Source: a bacterium (lineage in GTDB: Bacteria; Electryoneota; RPQS01). From it: DNA of 9,189 nucleotides. The DNA lies in NCBI GenBank assembly GCA_028711875.1, contig JAQTRJ010000038.1, forward strand, positions 1-9,189, in the 5' to 3' direction. Both the position numbers and the translations under genes were made by a program. Below the pieces are notes generated by a model. That model had not been told where the DNA came from. It did not search any database and was given only the letters and a program-made list of their open reading frames with translations. Within the stretch, counting starts at the first letter, position 1. Each line of letters starts with the position of its first letter. Of this stretch, positions 1 to 5,394 are shown one piece after another.

Positions 1-2
1 CC

Positions 3-275
3 TACGACCATGCGCTGAACGGCATTGGCAGTCTGCTCGTCGTGGCCGAAGCGCAGGCGGTGAAGAACCAGCCGCCGCTGTTTAAGGGCGGAATCGAATA
101 CCGCGCGCCGGGCTATCTCGCCTTGCGCGTGGGCTACGTCGAGGGTCTCGCCGCGCAGGACGTTTCGCTGGGCGTGGGATTTTTCCTGCGCGAATTCCGG
201 CTCGATTACGCGTTTATTCCCTACAAGGAGAGCCTCGGCGAGGGTCATCGTTTTTCTCTGGCGGTGGACATTTAG
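3..275 (+). CDS. PorV/PorQ-like outer-membrane beta-barrel protein, 3' end only
   Basis: The reading frame is open from the first complete codon of the window (TAC at 3) to a TAG at 273-275, so the start lies upstream and only the last 90 residues are visible. An internal GTG at 42 is not needed as a start. The visible part alternates polar and hydrophobic or aromatic residues as in transmembrane beta-strands (GGIEYRAPGYLALRVGYVEG, VSLGVGFFLREFRLDYAFIP). It ends in GHRFSLAVDI, close to the G-H-R-x-S-L ending common in PorV/PorQ family proteins (UPF0164-like), which are FadL-like outer-membrane barrels of the FCB group, some serving type IX secretion. The family call rests on this C-terminal strand pattern, so the exact role is unknown. 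No clear rho-independent terminator follows; a promoter for the next unit begins 23 bp after the stop. Confidence 0.6.
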   Translation, partial: YDHALNGIGSLLVVAEAQAVKNQPPLFKGGIEYRAPGYLALRVGYVEGLAAQDVSLGVGFFLREFRLDYAFIPYKESLGEGHRFSLAVDI

Positions 276-298
276 TTTCAGTTCGCCGGCCGATCCTC

Positions 299-327
299 TT
301 GACATCGCCTGAAAAATTTCGTATGTT
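299..327 (+). promoter_or_regulatory. Sigma70-type promoter, TTGACA-N17-TATGTT
   Basis: A consensus -35 box TTGACA (299-304) is separated by exactly 17 bp from TATGTT (322-327), which matches four of six bases of the -10 consensus. Transcription would begin near 333-335, directly before the first hairpin of the structured region. It is the best sigma70-like promoter I found in the window, and it reads rightward toward the mini-ORF and the DinB gene. Confidence 0.7.
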
Positions 328-371
328 AGGCGCGCCTGTCCTTTCGAAGGCAGGTTTCGGTCGAAGATACC

Positions 372-386
372 GAAAGGAGGTGGTCC
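372..386 (+). promoter_or_regulatory. Extended Shine-Dalgarno sequence with 15-nt complementarity to the 16S rRNA 3' tail
   Basis: GAAAGGAGGTGGTCC pairs over its whole length with the conserved bacterial 16S rRNA 3' end (GGATCACCTCCTTTC), with one G-U wobble and no mismatch. This is far longer than the 4-6 nt of ordinary sites. It abuts an ATG at 388-390. Its first bases (373-375) lie in the 7-bp stem 355-361/369-375. CCTTTCG 340-346 can alternatively pair with CGAAAGG 371-377, so exposure of the site may be regulated by folding. Confidence 0.6.
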
Positions 387-387
387 C

Positions 388-420
388 ATGAGTTCATGGC
401 CACGGAGGTCCGCCACCTAA
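388..420 (+). CDS. Putative 10-residue mini-ORF / leader peptide
   Basis: ATG at 388-390 is followed by nine codons and TAA at 418-420, giving MSSWPRRSAT. The case for translation is the extended Shine-Dalgarno sequence just upstream and the promoter 60 bp before it. The case against is its size, the overlap with predicted stems, and no recognised homologue. It could be a regulatory leader peptide whose translation changes the fold downstream, or the ribosome-binding sequence could serve a different purpose such as titrating ribosomes. It is not an amino-acid attenuator of the usual type, since no run of a single codon is present. Product function is unknown. Confidence 0.35.
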   Translation: MSSWPRRSAT

Positions 421-442
421 CCCCAGAGCGGACACTTCTGCC

Positions 443-475
443 AAAGGCCCGTCAGAGCTTACTCGACGAGCCTTT
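443..475 (+). terminator. Long hairpin, possible intrinsic or attenuating terminator
   Basis: AAAGGC 443-448 pairs with GCCTTT 470-475. Inside, CGTC 450-453 pairs with GACG 465-468 and GAG 455-457 pairs with CTC 462-464 around a CTTA loop, with only single mismatches or bulges between. The stem ends in TTTT followed by CTGCTCT. The T-run is too short for a textbook rho-independent terminator, so this may equally be a structural arm of the RNA. If it does terminate, the DinB gene 74 bp downstream would be attenuated. Confidence 0.35.
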
Positions 476-500
476 TCTGCTCTAAGACCTCGCCCGGACT

Positions 501-520
501 GTCGGCTGCCCGCAACCGGC
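501..520. repeat. Hairpin family A, degenerate copy
   Basis: GTCGGCTGC 501-509, a CC loop and GCAACCGGC 512-520 form an imperfect 9-bp hairpin with one T-G pair and one C-A mismatch. The left arm is identical to that of the copy at 9033, and GCAACCG in the right arm matches the copy at 1067. It sits 28 bp before the DinB start codon, and another family A copy lies 20 bp after the DinB stop. Confidence 0.6.
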
Positions 521-548
521 CCATCGCGTGTTACCGCAAGAGACTCTC

Positions 549-1046
549 ATGACCCGTGACGAATTCACTCAGGCCTTTGAAGCCGATTTCGATCCGCTGA
601 TTTCCCTGCTGCAGTCGCTGACTCCCGCGCAGGCCGCGCAGCCGTTCGCCGAAGGCCAGTGGTCGCTGCGCGATCTGGCCGCGCATCTGCTGTTCCGGGA
701 TACGATCGTCATTCGCGCGCTCGAAGCGCTCATGCGCGGCGAGGCTTTCGATTGGACGGCGTATTCCGACAGGGACGCCGACAACGCCGAAGCCGTGCGC
801 CGGCATCGAAACACGCCGCTGAAGAGGTTCGTCTCCGAGTGGCGGATTACGCACTTTGCGCTCATGGAATCGCTGGCGCGCGTGCCCGACGAAAAGCTGT
901 TGGACGACGGAAAAATTCCGCAATGGCTGCTCGTCGCCGTGACGGAGCACTACCGTCATCACACGGAGCAGGCACAAGCGTGGGTCGAGCGAATGAAGCG
1001 GGAGGGAGGATTCGAGAGCGGGGGGGGACTGACGGTCTTGCGCTGA
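549..1046 (+). CDS. DinB/YfiT-like (DfsB-like) four-helix bundle protein
   Basis: A 165-residue protein of the DinB superfamily: small helical bundles that usually bind a divalent metal through three histidines and often act as thiol-dependent transferases or hydrolases. The likely ligands are visible: His46 in the helix WSLRDLAAHLLFRD, and His134 and His138 in TEHYRHHTEQ. The segment GQWSLRDLAAHL is the conserved second-helix signature, and length is normal for the family. I chose ATG 549, with a weak AAGAG upstream, over an in-frame GTG at 528 that has no ribosome site and falls close to a hairpin repeat. The C-terminus after about residue 152 (GGFESGGGLTVLR) is low-complexity and includes a G8 tract at 1020-1027, so its exact end may vary or be affected by sequencing error. 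The substrate is unknown. It is probably transcribed from the promoter at 299-327. Confidence 0.8.
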   Translation: MTRDEFTQAFEADFDPLISLLQSLTPAQAAQPFAEGQWSLRDLAAHLLFRDTIVIRALEALMRGEAFDWTAYSDRDADNAEAVRRHRNTPLKRFVSEWRITHFALMESLARVPDEKLLDDGKIPQWLLVAVTEHYRHHTEQAQAWVERMKREGGFESGGGLTVLR

Positions 1047-1066
1047 GGTTTTATCCGATTACAAGG

Positions 1067-1086
1067 GTCGGTTGCAAGCAACCGAC
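1067..1086. repeat. Hairpin family A, perfect copy
   Basis: GTCGGTTGC 1067-1075, AA and GCAACCGAC 1078-1086 form a perfect 9-bp stem. The copy at 9033-9052 has C-G where this one has T-A, so the stem is kept. It lies between the convergent DinB and patatin genes. A T-rich stretch (1094-1110) follows but starts eight bases after the stem, so terminator activity for the DinB gene is possible but not typical. Confidence 0.75.
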
Positions 1087-1119
1087 ACCGCGCTTCTTTT
1101 TCGTCTTTTCGCATTATTC

Positions 1120-1138
1120 GACGGTCGGAGACCGCCGC
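1120..1138. repeat. Hairpin family B, inverted copy of the one at 5373
   Basis: GACGGTCGGAGACCGCCGC holds CGGTC/GACCG arms around GGA. Its reverse complement is identical over all 19 bases to 5373-5391. It lies 20 bp beyond the patatin stop codon. Confidence 0.75.
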
Positions 1139-1157
1139 CAGTGTTTTGGCTTTTTTC

Positions 1158-3569
1158 CTAAAATTCGTGCCCGAGATTTACGTAGAACATCGTCTGATCC
1201 GGGCCGTAACACGAGGGCAGCAATTCGCCGACGGTGAATGTCAGCGGGCCAAGCAGCGTCGAGAGCGCGAACCGGCCGCCGATGCCGTGCAGATAGTCGG
1301 ACGACTTCGGAAGGGGATCGGATTTCATCGAGACCGCGCCGACGGTGTAGATCGCCGAGAGATAGGCTTCGGCGATCCAGCGCGAAAGCAGGTCATGGCG
1401 GATTTCCGCGAGCGCCGTGACGCGGCTGCTGCCGTAATATTCCGCCACGTGCAGCCCGAGCAGGCTGGTTTCTCCGCCCAGCGGAAACCGTCCCCACAGA
1501 GGCAGCATGCGGTCGTTCCAAGCCCAATCGCCCGCGCCGTGCAGAACCCAGCGGCGCGACAGCGGCAAAAATCCGTCAGCCGCCGCCGTCATCCGGTTGA
1601 AGGCGCGGCCGGTCTGCCGCGATTTCAGCGCGTATTCATAGCCGCCGTTCCAGGCGAAACCGCTCGTGGGAAACGGATAATCGTCCTTCGTGTCAATCAC
1701 CGTGCGCACACCGACGTAGGTGACGTGCGCGGTGGGTTCGTCGAGCACGCCGCCCGCGCGCACGCTTTCGTAGCGGAGACCGGCCGCCACTTCTCCCCAG
1801 CGGGGAAAGCCGCCGCCCACCCACATCGCGGCGTGGCTGCGCTCGAAGAAATAGAACGACGTGTCGCGGTGCTGCGCGTCGAAGAAATTGTATTCTTCGC
1901 GCGTCCAGCCGGCGCGGAAATCGGTCACGGTATGCGTTTGCAGCCCGTGGCCTAAGGTCGCCAGCGACGGCAGGCGGTCGAAGGTCAGCCGCGCGCTGAC
2001 CGCTTCGTCGCGTTCGCCGTACTTGCCGAACAGCGTCAGCCGCGCGCCGAGATTGAGCGCGTTGTCGTTCAGGAATTCGAGAAAGCCGCGGCCCTTGCGC
2101 TCCAGCGAATAGCCCGCGCCCATTCGCAATTGCGGCGACTCGCGCTCGCGCACGCGCAGCGTGAGATGCGCTCCGCTGTCGGTGGGCAGCGCGGAGAGCG
2201 TGACACTGGAAAACAGATCGCTGCCGTAAATCTGCGTGACGCCGCGCCGCGCCAGCCGCAGATCGAACAACTGCCCTTCCGCGAGCGGGAAGTCCCGCAG
2301 CACCGTCCACGGCCGATAGCGGCGCAGCCCGGTCACGCGAATCGAGCGGATGCGGCCTTCTTCCCAGCGGCTGACAAGCGTGCCCGTTGAATCCATGCCG
2401 AGCTCGGTGACGTGCGCCAGCGAACGGCCGCGATAGGCGTAGCCGCGGCGCACGGTCTCGAGTTCGGAGAACCGGCTGCTGCCGCCCCGGCCGAGCAGGC
2501 TTGAATCCGGCGGCGTGGTCATTCCCGCGAACCGGTGCGCGCGCGGCGGCAGCTGATTCGGCGCCGTCGTCCGAAACAGCGCGCGGAGCCGTTCCCGCGA
2601 ACAGAACGTCGCGCAGCAGCTCGAATCGGGCTGCGCGGGTCTCAGCAGCGCGCGCAGTCGAGGCATATTCTCTTGTGCTGCGCGGTATCCGGCGGAAATC
2701 AAGCTGTCCGCGTCGCCGAAATCGCTGGCCTTGTGCGGACCGACGTCGGGCGCAATCACCAGATCGGCCAGCCGCCGCGACGCGTTGTTGCGCTCGATGT
2801 GCATGAGCGTGGTTACGCGGTCGGCGAGATCCCACGGTAAATCCGTGCTGCCGCCGGGTTCGAAACCGCTGCTCATGTCCACCGCCACCACGATCTCCGC
2901 GCCCTCGCGGCGCGCGGCTTCCACCGGAATGTTTTCGATTACGCCGCCGTCCACCAGCAGCAGCGTATCCATTTCATAGGGAACGAGAATCAGCGGCAGC
3001 GACACCGCCGCGCGCATGACCTCGGCTAGATCGCCCTCGGAAAACACCACCGACTTTCCCGTTACGAGATCCGTAGCCACGGCGCGGAAGGGAATCCGCA
3101 GATCATCGAACGACGGCCACGCGTGATAGGGGGCGCGGTTGACCAGCCTGCAAAACAGTTCGCTGACCTGCTGCCCGCTCGAGAGCGCGACCGGCAGCTC
3201 CGGTTCCCAGCCGCGGAAGCGCAGCGCGAGAATGTGCCGTGAGCGCGTTTCCTTTTTGGCCAAAAACAAATTGCGCCGCTGCGGACGGTCGAGAAAGAGT
3301 CCCGACCAGTCGGTAGCCAGCGCGATGGACTTCATTTCCGCCGCGCTGTAGCCCGCCGCCCACAGACCGCCGACCACCGCGCCCATCGAAGTGCCGACGA
3401 TCAGATCGGGTTCGAGTCCCTCCTCTTCGAGGGCCTGAATGATCCCGATGTGAGCGAAGCCGCGCGCCCCGCCGCCCGACAGCGCCAGTGCCGTGGTTTT
3501 GGCGTGGCTGATCGCTGCCGCAAAAATCAGCAGAACGAAGACAAGACTATTTCGCGCGAAATATCGCAT
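1158..3569 (-). CDS. Patatin-like phospholipase fused to POTRA and Omp85-type outer-membrane barrel
   Basis: An 803-residue secreted protein starting at ATG 3569. Residues 1-23 form a signal peptide (cleavage likely after SHA). A patatin domain follows (about 25-300): oxyanion loop GGGARG 32-37, nucleophile Ser61 in GTSMG 59-63, FRAVATDLVTG 161-171 and catalytic Asp207 in DGG 207-209. A POTRA-like repeat (about 405-475, GRIRSIRVTGLRRYR then YGSDLFSSVTLSA) precedes a barrel of the BamA/TamA kind (about 480-803) that ends in the outer-membrane C-terminal aromatic (NLGHEF). This is the layout of type Vd (PlpD-like) autotransporters and their FCB relatives. Expected activity is hydrolysis of phospholipid acyl chains, with the enzyme in the periplasm or exposed at the surface. 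Both catalytic residues are present. The frame runs open upstream to 3911, but that part would lie antisense to the glycosyltransferase and precede the signal peptide, so I exclude it. The physiological substrate is unknown. Confidence 0.9.
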   Translation of the reverse strand: MRYFARNSLVFVLLIFAAAISHAKTTALALSGGGARGFAHIGIIQALEEEGLEPDLIVGTSMGAVVGGLWAAGYSAAEMKSIALATDWSGLFLDRPQRRNLFLAKKETRSRHILALRFRGWEPELPVALSSGQQVSELFCRLVNRAPYHAWPSFDDLRIPFRAVATDLVTGKSVVFSEGDLAEVMRAAVSLPLILVPYEMDTLLLVDGGVIENIPVEAARREGAEIVVAVDMSSGFEPGGSTDLPWDLADRVTTLMHIERNNASRRLADLVIAPDVGPHKASDFGDADSLISAGYRAAQENMPRLRALLRPAQPDSSCCATFCSRERLRALFRTTAPNQLPPRAHRFAGMTTPPDSSLLGRGGSSRFSELETVRRGYAYRGRSLAHVTELGMDSTGTLVSRWEEGRIRSIRVTGLRRYRPWTVLRDFPLAEGQLFDLRLARRGVTQIYGSDLFSSVTLSALPTDSGAHLTLRVRERESPQLRMGAGYSLERKGRGFLEFLNDNALNLGARLTLFGKYGERDEAVSARLTFDRLPSLATLGHGLQTHTVTDFRAGWTREEYNFFDAQHRDTSFYFFERSHAAMWVGGGFPRWGEVAAGLRYESVRAGGVLDEPTAHVTYVGVRTVIDTKDDYPFPTSGFAWNGGYEYALKSRQTGRAFNRMTAAADGFLPLSRRWVLHGAGDWAWNDRMLPLWGRFPLGGETSLLGLHVAEYYGSSRVTALAEIRHDLLSRWIAEAYLSAIYTVGAVSMKSDPLPKSSDYLHGIGGRFALSTLLGPLTFTVGELLPSCYGPDQTMFYVNLGHEF
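3548..3563. promoter_or_regulatory. 16-bp perfect palindrome between divergent starts, possible operator
   Basis: TATTTCGCGCGAAATA reads the same on both strands. It covers codons 3-8 of the patatin gene and lies 24 bp before the glycosyltransferase ATG. Only 17 bp separate the two divergent starts, so any glycosyltransferase promoter must lie within the patatin gene, where this site would be well placed to act as an operator. Chance is not excluded, since the codons encode an ordinary signal-peptide start. Confidence 0.3.
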
Positions 3570-3586
3570 TCTCTGAGAACCGAATA

Positions 3587-5038
3587 ATGAATCTGACTTT
3601 CTGGACGTTTGCTGCCGACGGCCAACTGCCATCGAGCTTTCCGCGTGTGCATCTCGCAGGCGAAACTCTTTTTCTGGCCGGAAGTGAAGCCGGCGATCCT
3701 CGCGCATTGCACAGCAACCCGAAAAACTTCGCCGCGTGTCTGAATGAAGCGGCCAATCGCGCGGAGCACGGACTCGTGGTCTTTCTGCCGCCCGACCTGC
3801 TCGAACTCCCCGCGCACTGGAAAACGCTTCTTTCAAGCGCCGCCGCGCAGAATGAAACCGGAGTATTTTTCTACGGCGATTATTTTTTGCGCGAAACGAG
3901 CGGCGATGCACTACAGACCGTCCGCCGCGACATCGGCGACGTCACCGAGCGCGAAGACTGGGGGCCGTTGTGGGCGGTGCGCGCCGAATGGTTGCTCGCA
4001 ATCGGCGGCCTCGATGAGCAGAATCCGCGCGCCGCGTTCTACGATCTGCTCTTGAAGAGCTGGCGGAAGCGCGTTCACGTCGGGGGCGCGCTGGCCGTGA
4101 TTCCTGCGCCAATACGAGACACTGAGGCCGATCAGACGAAACAGAAATTGTTTTTCCCCGGCCGCGGCAAACTCGGCGGCTTCTCCTATCTGTTCATGGA
4201 CCCCGAAGAGGAAAAACAAACCGAGACCGTTTTCTACAACTTTCTGAAGCGCGAAAATGCTTGGCTCGATGGCGACCGCACTTCCATCCCCCCCTGCCCC
4301 CCCGCGAGCGGAGGGGAGCCGCTGGTCTCCATCGTCACCGGCGTTTTCAACCGCGCGGACTTCATCGGCGAGGCGATTGAATCCGTACAGGCGCAGACGC
4401 TCGCCGACTGGGAATATATCATCGTGGACAACGGCTCCACCGACCGCACCCGCGAGATCGTGAGGGAATACGCCGCCCACGACTCTCGCATCCGTCTGAT
4501 CGAAAACAACGTGAATATTATCGCAGTGTCGCTAAACATCGCCGTGCGCGCCGCCCGCGGGAGATTTATCGCCCAGCTCGACAGCGATGACGTGTATCTG
4601 CCCCACACTCTCGAGAAAATGACCACCGCTCTGCTCGATCATCCGACGTGGGGCGTGGCCATCGGCTATTACGAACTCATGGACGAGCTTGGCCGTGTGC
4701 TGCCCGAGTTCGGAGTCATCAAGCATCTCGAGTACAACCGCAACAACATTCTGCGGGTGGACGGAGCCGGCGCGCCCCGCGTCTGGCAGCGCTCGGCGAT
4801 TCTCGAATTCGGCGGCTTCGACGAGCCGGATTTCGGCGTGTACGGCGAAGACTACGATCTCGTGCTGAAGTGCGGAGAAAAATACGAAGTCGGCCGCGTC
4901 CACGAGATTTGCTATCGCTATCGCCGTCACTCGGGAAACACAGACATTCTCCGCGAGCCTGAACTCAAAATCCGCAACAAGACCCTCGCGCGATTGCGCG
5001 CGATTGAGCGACGGAAAGCAATGAATTCTTCTGTCTAA
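3587..5038 (+). CDS. Two-domain family 2 glycosyltransferase
   Basis: A 483-residue cytoplasmic protein. The C-terminal domain (about 246-450) is a complete GT-A, GT2-type sugar transferase: VSIVTGVFNR 247-256, nucleotide-binding VDNGSTD 280-286, metal-binding DSDD 332-335, acceptor-side GGFDE 409-413 and the catalytic-base region GEDYDL 420-425. The N-terminal part (1 to about 230) resembles a second, degenerate GT-A domain. It keeps acceptor-half features (YGDYFLRE 96-103, LLAIGGLDE 136-144, FYDLLLKSW 151-159) but has no DxD or NGS motif, so it is probably inactive or binds acceptor. The two are joined by a Pro/Gly/Cys linker (about 232-245) encoded by a C-rich palindrome with two C7 tracts. 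The likely job is adding a sugar to a surface polysaccharide, glycolipid or glycoprotein; donor and acceptor cannot be read from sequence. The start ATG 3587 has a weak GAGAA upstream. The last four codons coincide with the repeat unit that continues after the stop. Confidence 0.85.
   Translation: MNLTFWTFAADGQLPSSFPRVHLAGETLFLAGSEAGDPRALHSNPKNFAACLNEAANRAEHGLVVFLPPDLLELPAHWKTLLSSAAAQNETGVFFYGDYFLRETSGDALQTVRRDIGDVTEREDWGPLWAVRAEWLLAIGGLDEQNPRAAFYDLLLKSWRKRVHVGGALAVIPAPIRDTEADQTKQKLFFPGRGKLGGFSYLFMDPEEEKQTETVFYNFLKRENAWLDGDRTSIPPCPPASGGEPLVSIVTGVFNRADFIGEAIESVQAQTLADWEYIIVDNGSTDRTREIVREYAAHDSRIRLIENNVNIIAVSLNIAVRAARGRFIAQLDSDDVYLPHTLEKMTTALLDHPTWGVAIGYYELMDELGRVLPEFGVIKHLEYNRNNILRVDGAGAPRVWQRSAILEFGGFDEPDFGVYGEDYDLVLKCGEKYEVGRVHEICYRYRRHSGNTDILREPELKIRNKTLARLRAIERRKAMNSSV
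4288..4316. repeat. C-rich palindromic element inside the glycosyltransferase gene
   Basis: Two C7 tracts (4288-4294 and 4297-4303) flank TG. CCGC 4302-4305 then pairs with GCGG 4308-4311, and CCCC 4298-4301 pairs with GGGG 4313-4316 around one bulged A. Read on the minus strand, the order is C-arm, loop, G-arm, then a second A-G7-A tract. The intergenic element at 8641-8676 has the same order. Here it is in frame and encodes the Pro-rich interdomain linker. Confidence 0.55.
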
Positions 5039-5060
5039 TAAGCCCTATTTCTAATCTATA

Positions 5061-5135
5061 TTATCCTGTCAATATTATCCTGTCTGATTATCCTGTCTAA
5101 TTATTCTGTCTAATTATTCTGTCTATATTATCCTG
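5061..5135. repeat. 13-14 bp tandem repeat array
   Basis: Units beginning TTAT(C/T)CTGTC start at 5061, 5075, 5088, 5101, 5114 and 5128, spaced 14, 13, 13, 13 and 14 bp. On the minus strand the unit is GACAGGATAAT-like, resembling A/T-spaced ACAGGAT repeats seen in intergenic DNA of many bacteria. A diverged unit, TTCTGTCTAA 5029-5038, supplies the last codons and stop of the glycosyltransferase. The final unit runs into the composite element at 5132. Confidence 0.85.
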
Positions 5136-5186
5136 GGTCGAGCCTCCGGCTCGACTTTTCATGTCGGGGCAGAGCCCCGACCCAGG
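5132..5186. repeat. Composite three-way-junction element, copy 1
   Basis: An outer stem of CCTGGGTC 5132-5139 with GACCCAGG 5179-5186 encloses two hairpins: GTCGAGCC 5137-5144 / GGCTCGAC 5148-5155 with a TCC loop, and GTCGGGGC 5163-5170 / GCCCCGAC 5174-5181 with an AGA loop. The outer and inner stems share 3 bp at each end, so they compete there. The second hairpin plus CCAGG is identical over 25 bases to 8816-8840. It lies between the convergent glycosyltransferase and serine hydrolase genes. Transcripts from either side would fold strongly here, but no T-run follows. Confidence 0.75.
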
Positions 5187-5198
5187 GAGTAAAAGTGG

Positions 5199-5231
5199 GA
5201 GCGGATTAAGCGAAGCGCAAGTGCACCGCTC
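5199..5231. repeat. Imperfect hairpin
   Basis: GAGCGG 5199-5204 pairs with CCGCTC 5226-5231 around a 21-base interior that can form small GC-rich stems. I found no second copy in the window. It continues the run of palindromes between 5132 and 5440. Confidence 0.4.
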
Positions 5232-5243
5232 TCTTTTCGCATG

Positions 5244-5273
5244 GCCATTGCGGGTCTGGAGACCCACAACGGC
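5244..5273. repeat. Hairpin family C, copy 1
   Basis: Outer arms GCCATTG 5244-5250 and CAACGGC 5267-5273 (one A-C mismatch) enclose GGGTC-TGGA-GACCC 5252-5265. The copy at 9069-9098 is identical in 28 of 30 positions. The two differences are one stem pair, G-C here and C-G there. Confidence 0.8.
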
Positions 5274-5296
5274 GATTCATCGGTCAGGTCGCATCG

Positions 5297-5316
5297 GGCG
5301 AATCTGGAGATTCGCC
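5297..5316. repeat. Hairpin family D, copy 1
   Basis: GGCGAATC 5297-5304 and GATTCGCC 5309-5316 form a perfect 8-bp stem around TGGA. The copy at 9142-9161 is in the opposite orientation (loop TCCA) and differs at one base, which leaves a G-T pair. Confidence 0.75.
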
Positions 5317-5337
5317 GCGGCGGGCATCTCCTATCAA

Positions 5338-5349
5338 ACTGCCGGCAGT
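5338..5349. repeat. 12-bp perfect palindrome
   Basis: ACTGCCGGCAGT is self-complementary. No second copy is seen. The neighbouring 5350-5372 is unstructured filler between repeats. Confidence 0.45.
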
Positions 5350-5372
5350 CACTCCACTCCAACCAAAAACTA

Positions 5373-5391
5373 GCGGCGGTCTCCGACCGTC
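5373..5391. repeat. Hairpin family B, second copy
   Basis: CGGTC 5377-5381, TCC and GACCG 5385-5389. All 19 bases of 5373-5391 match the reverse complement of 1120-1138. The related hairpin at 8795-8811 keeps the GGTCTCCGACC core but swaps the flanking C-G pair for G-C. Confidence 0.75.
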
Positions 5392-5394
5392 TGT

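Larger units (their letters stand above)
334..483 (+). ncRNA. Candidate structured RNA or long leader
   Basis: Downstream of the promoter, successive stems can be drawn by eye. The first has arms CCTG 335-338 with CAGG 351-354, plus CCTT 340-343 with AAGG 347-350 and a TCG loop. The second is a perfect 7-bp stem, TTTCGGT 355-361 with ACCGAAA 369-375. The third pairs GTGG 381-384 region bases with CCAC 400-403 over an inner CCATG/CATGG stem. The fourth is a long hairpin at 443-475. AGAGC 425-429 can also pair with GCTCT 479-483 around the last hairpin. It matches no RNA family I recognise: I looked for tmRNA, SRP RNA, RNase P RNA and common riboswitches. It could be a small RNA, an attenuating leader of the DinB gene, or the 5' region of the mini-ORF mRNA. 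Both ends are inferred. Confidence 0.45.

Noticed and set aside
334..483. Assignment of the structured leader to tmRNA, SRP RNA, RNase P RNA or a known riboswitch
   Set aside because: None of the conserved core sequences of those RNAs were recognised, so it is left unnamed.
528..548. GTG at 528 as the start of the DinB gene
   Set aside because: It has no ribosome site and lies 8 bp from a hairpin repeat. The seven added residues do not belong to the family, and ATG 549 fits better.
659..1237. 192-codon plus-strand frame overlapping the DinB gene
   Set aside because: It is a shadow of the DinB frame, Arg/Ala-rich, and runs through two intergenic hairpins.
1693..2835. 380-codon Arg/Ala-rich frame on the minus strand
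   Set aside because: It is an out-of-frame shadow of the patatin gene on the same strand; composition is typical of GC-rich shadow frames.
3570..3911. N-terminal extension of the patatin gene to 3911
   Set aside because: It would lie antisense to the glycosyltransferase, is Arg-rich without domain character, and would bury the clear signal peptide that starts at 3569.
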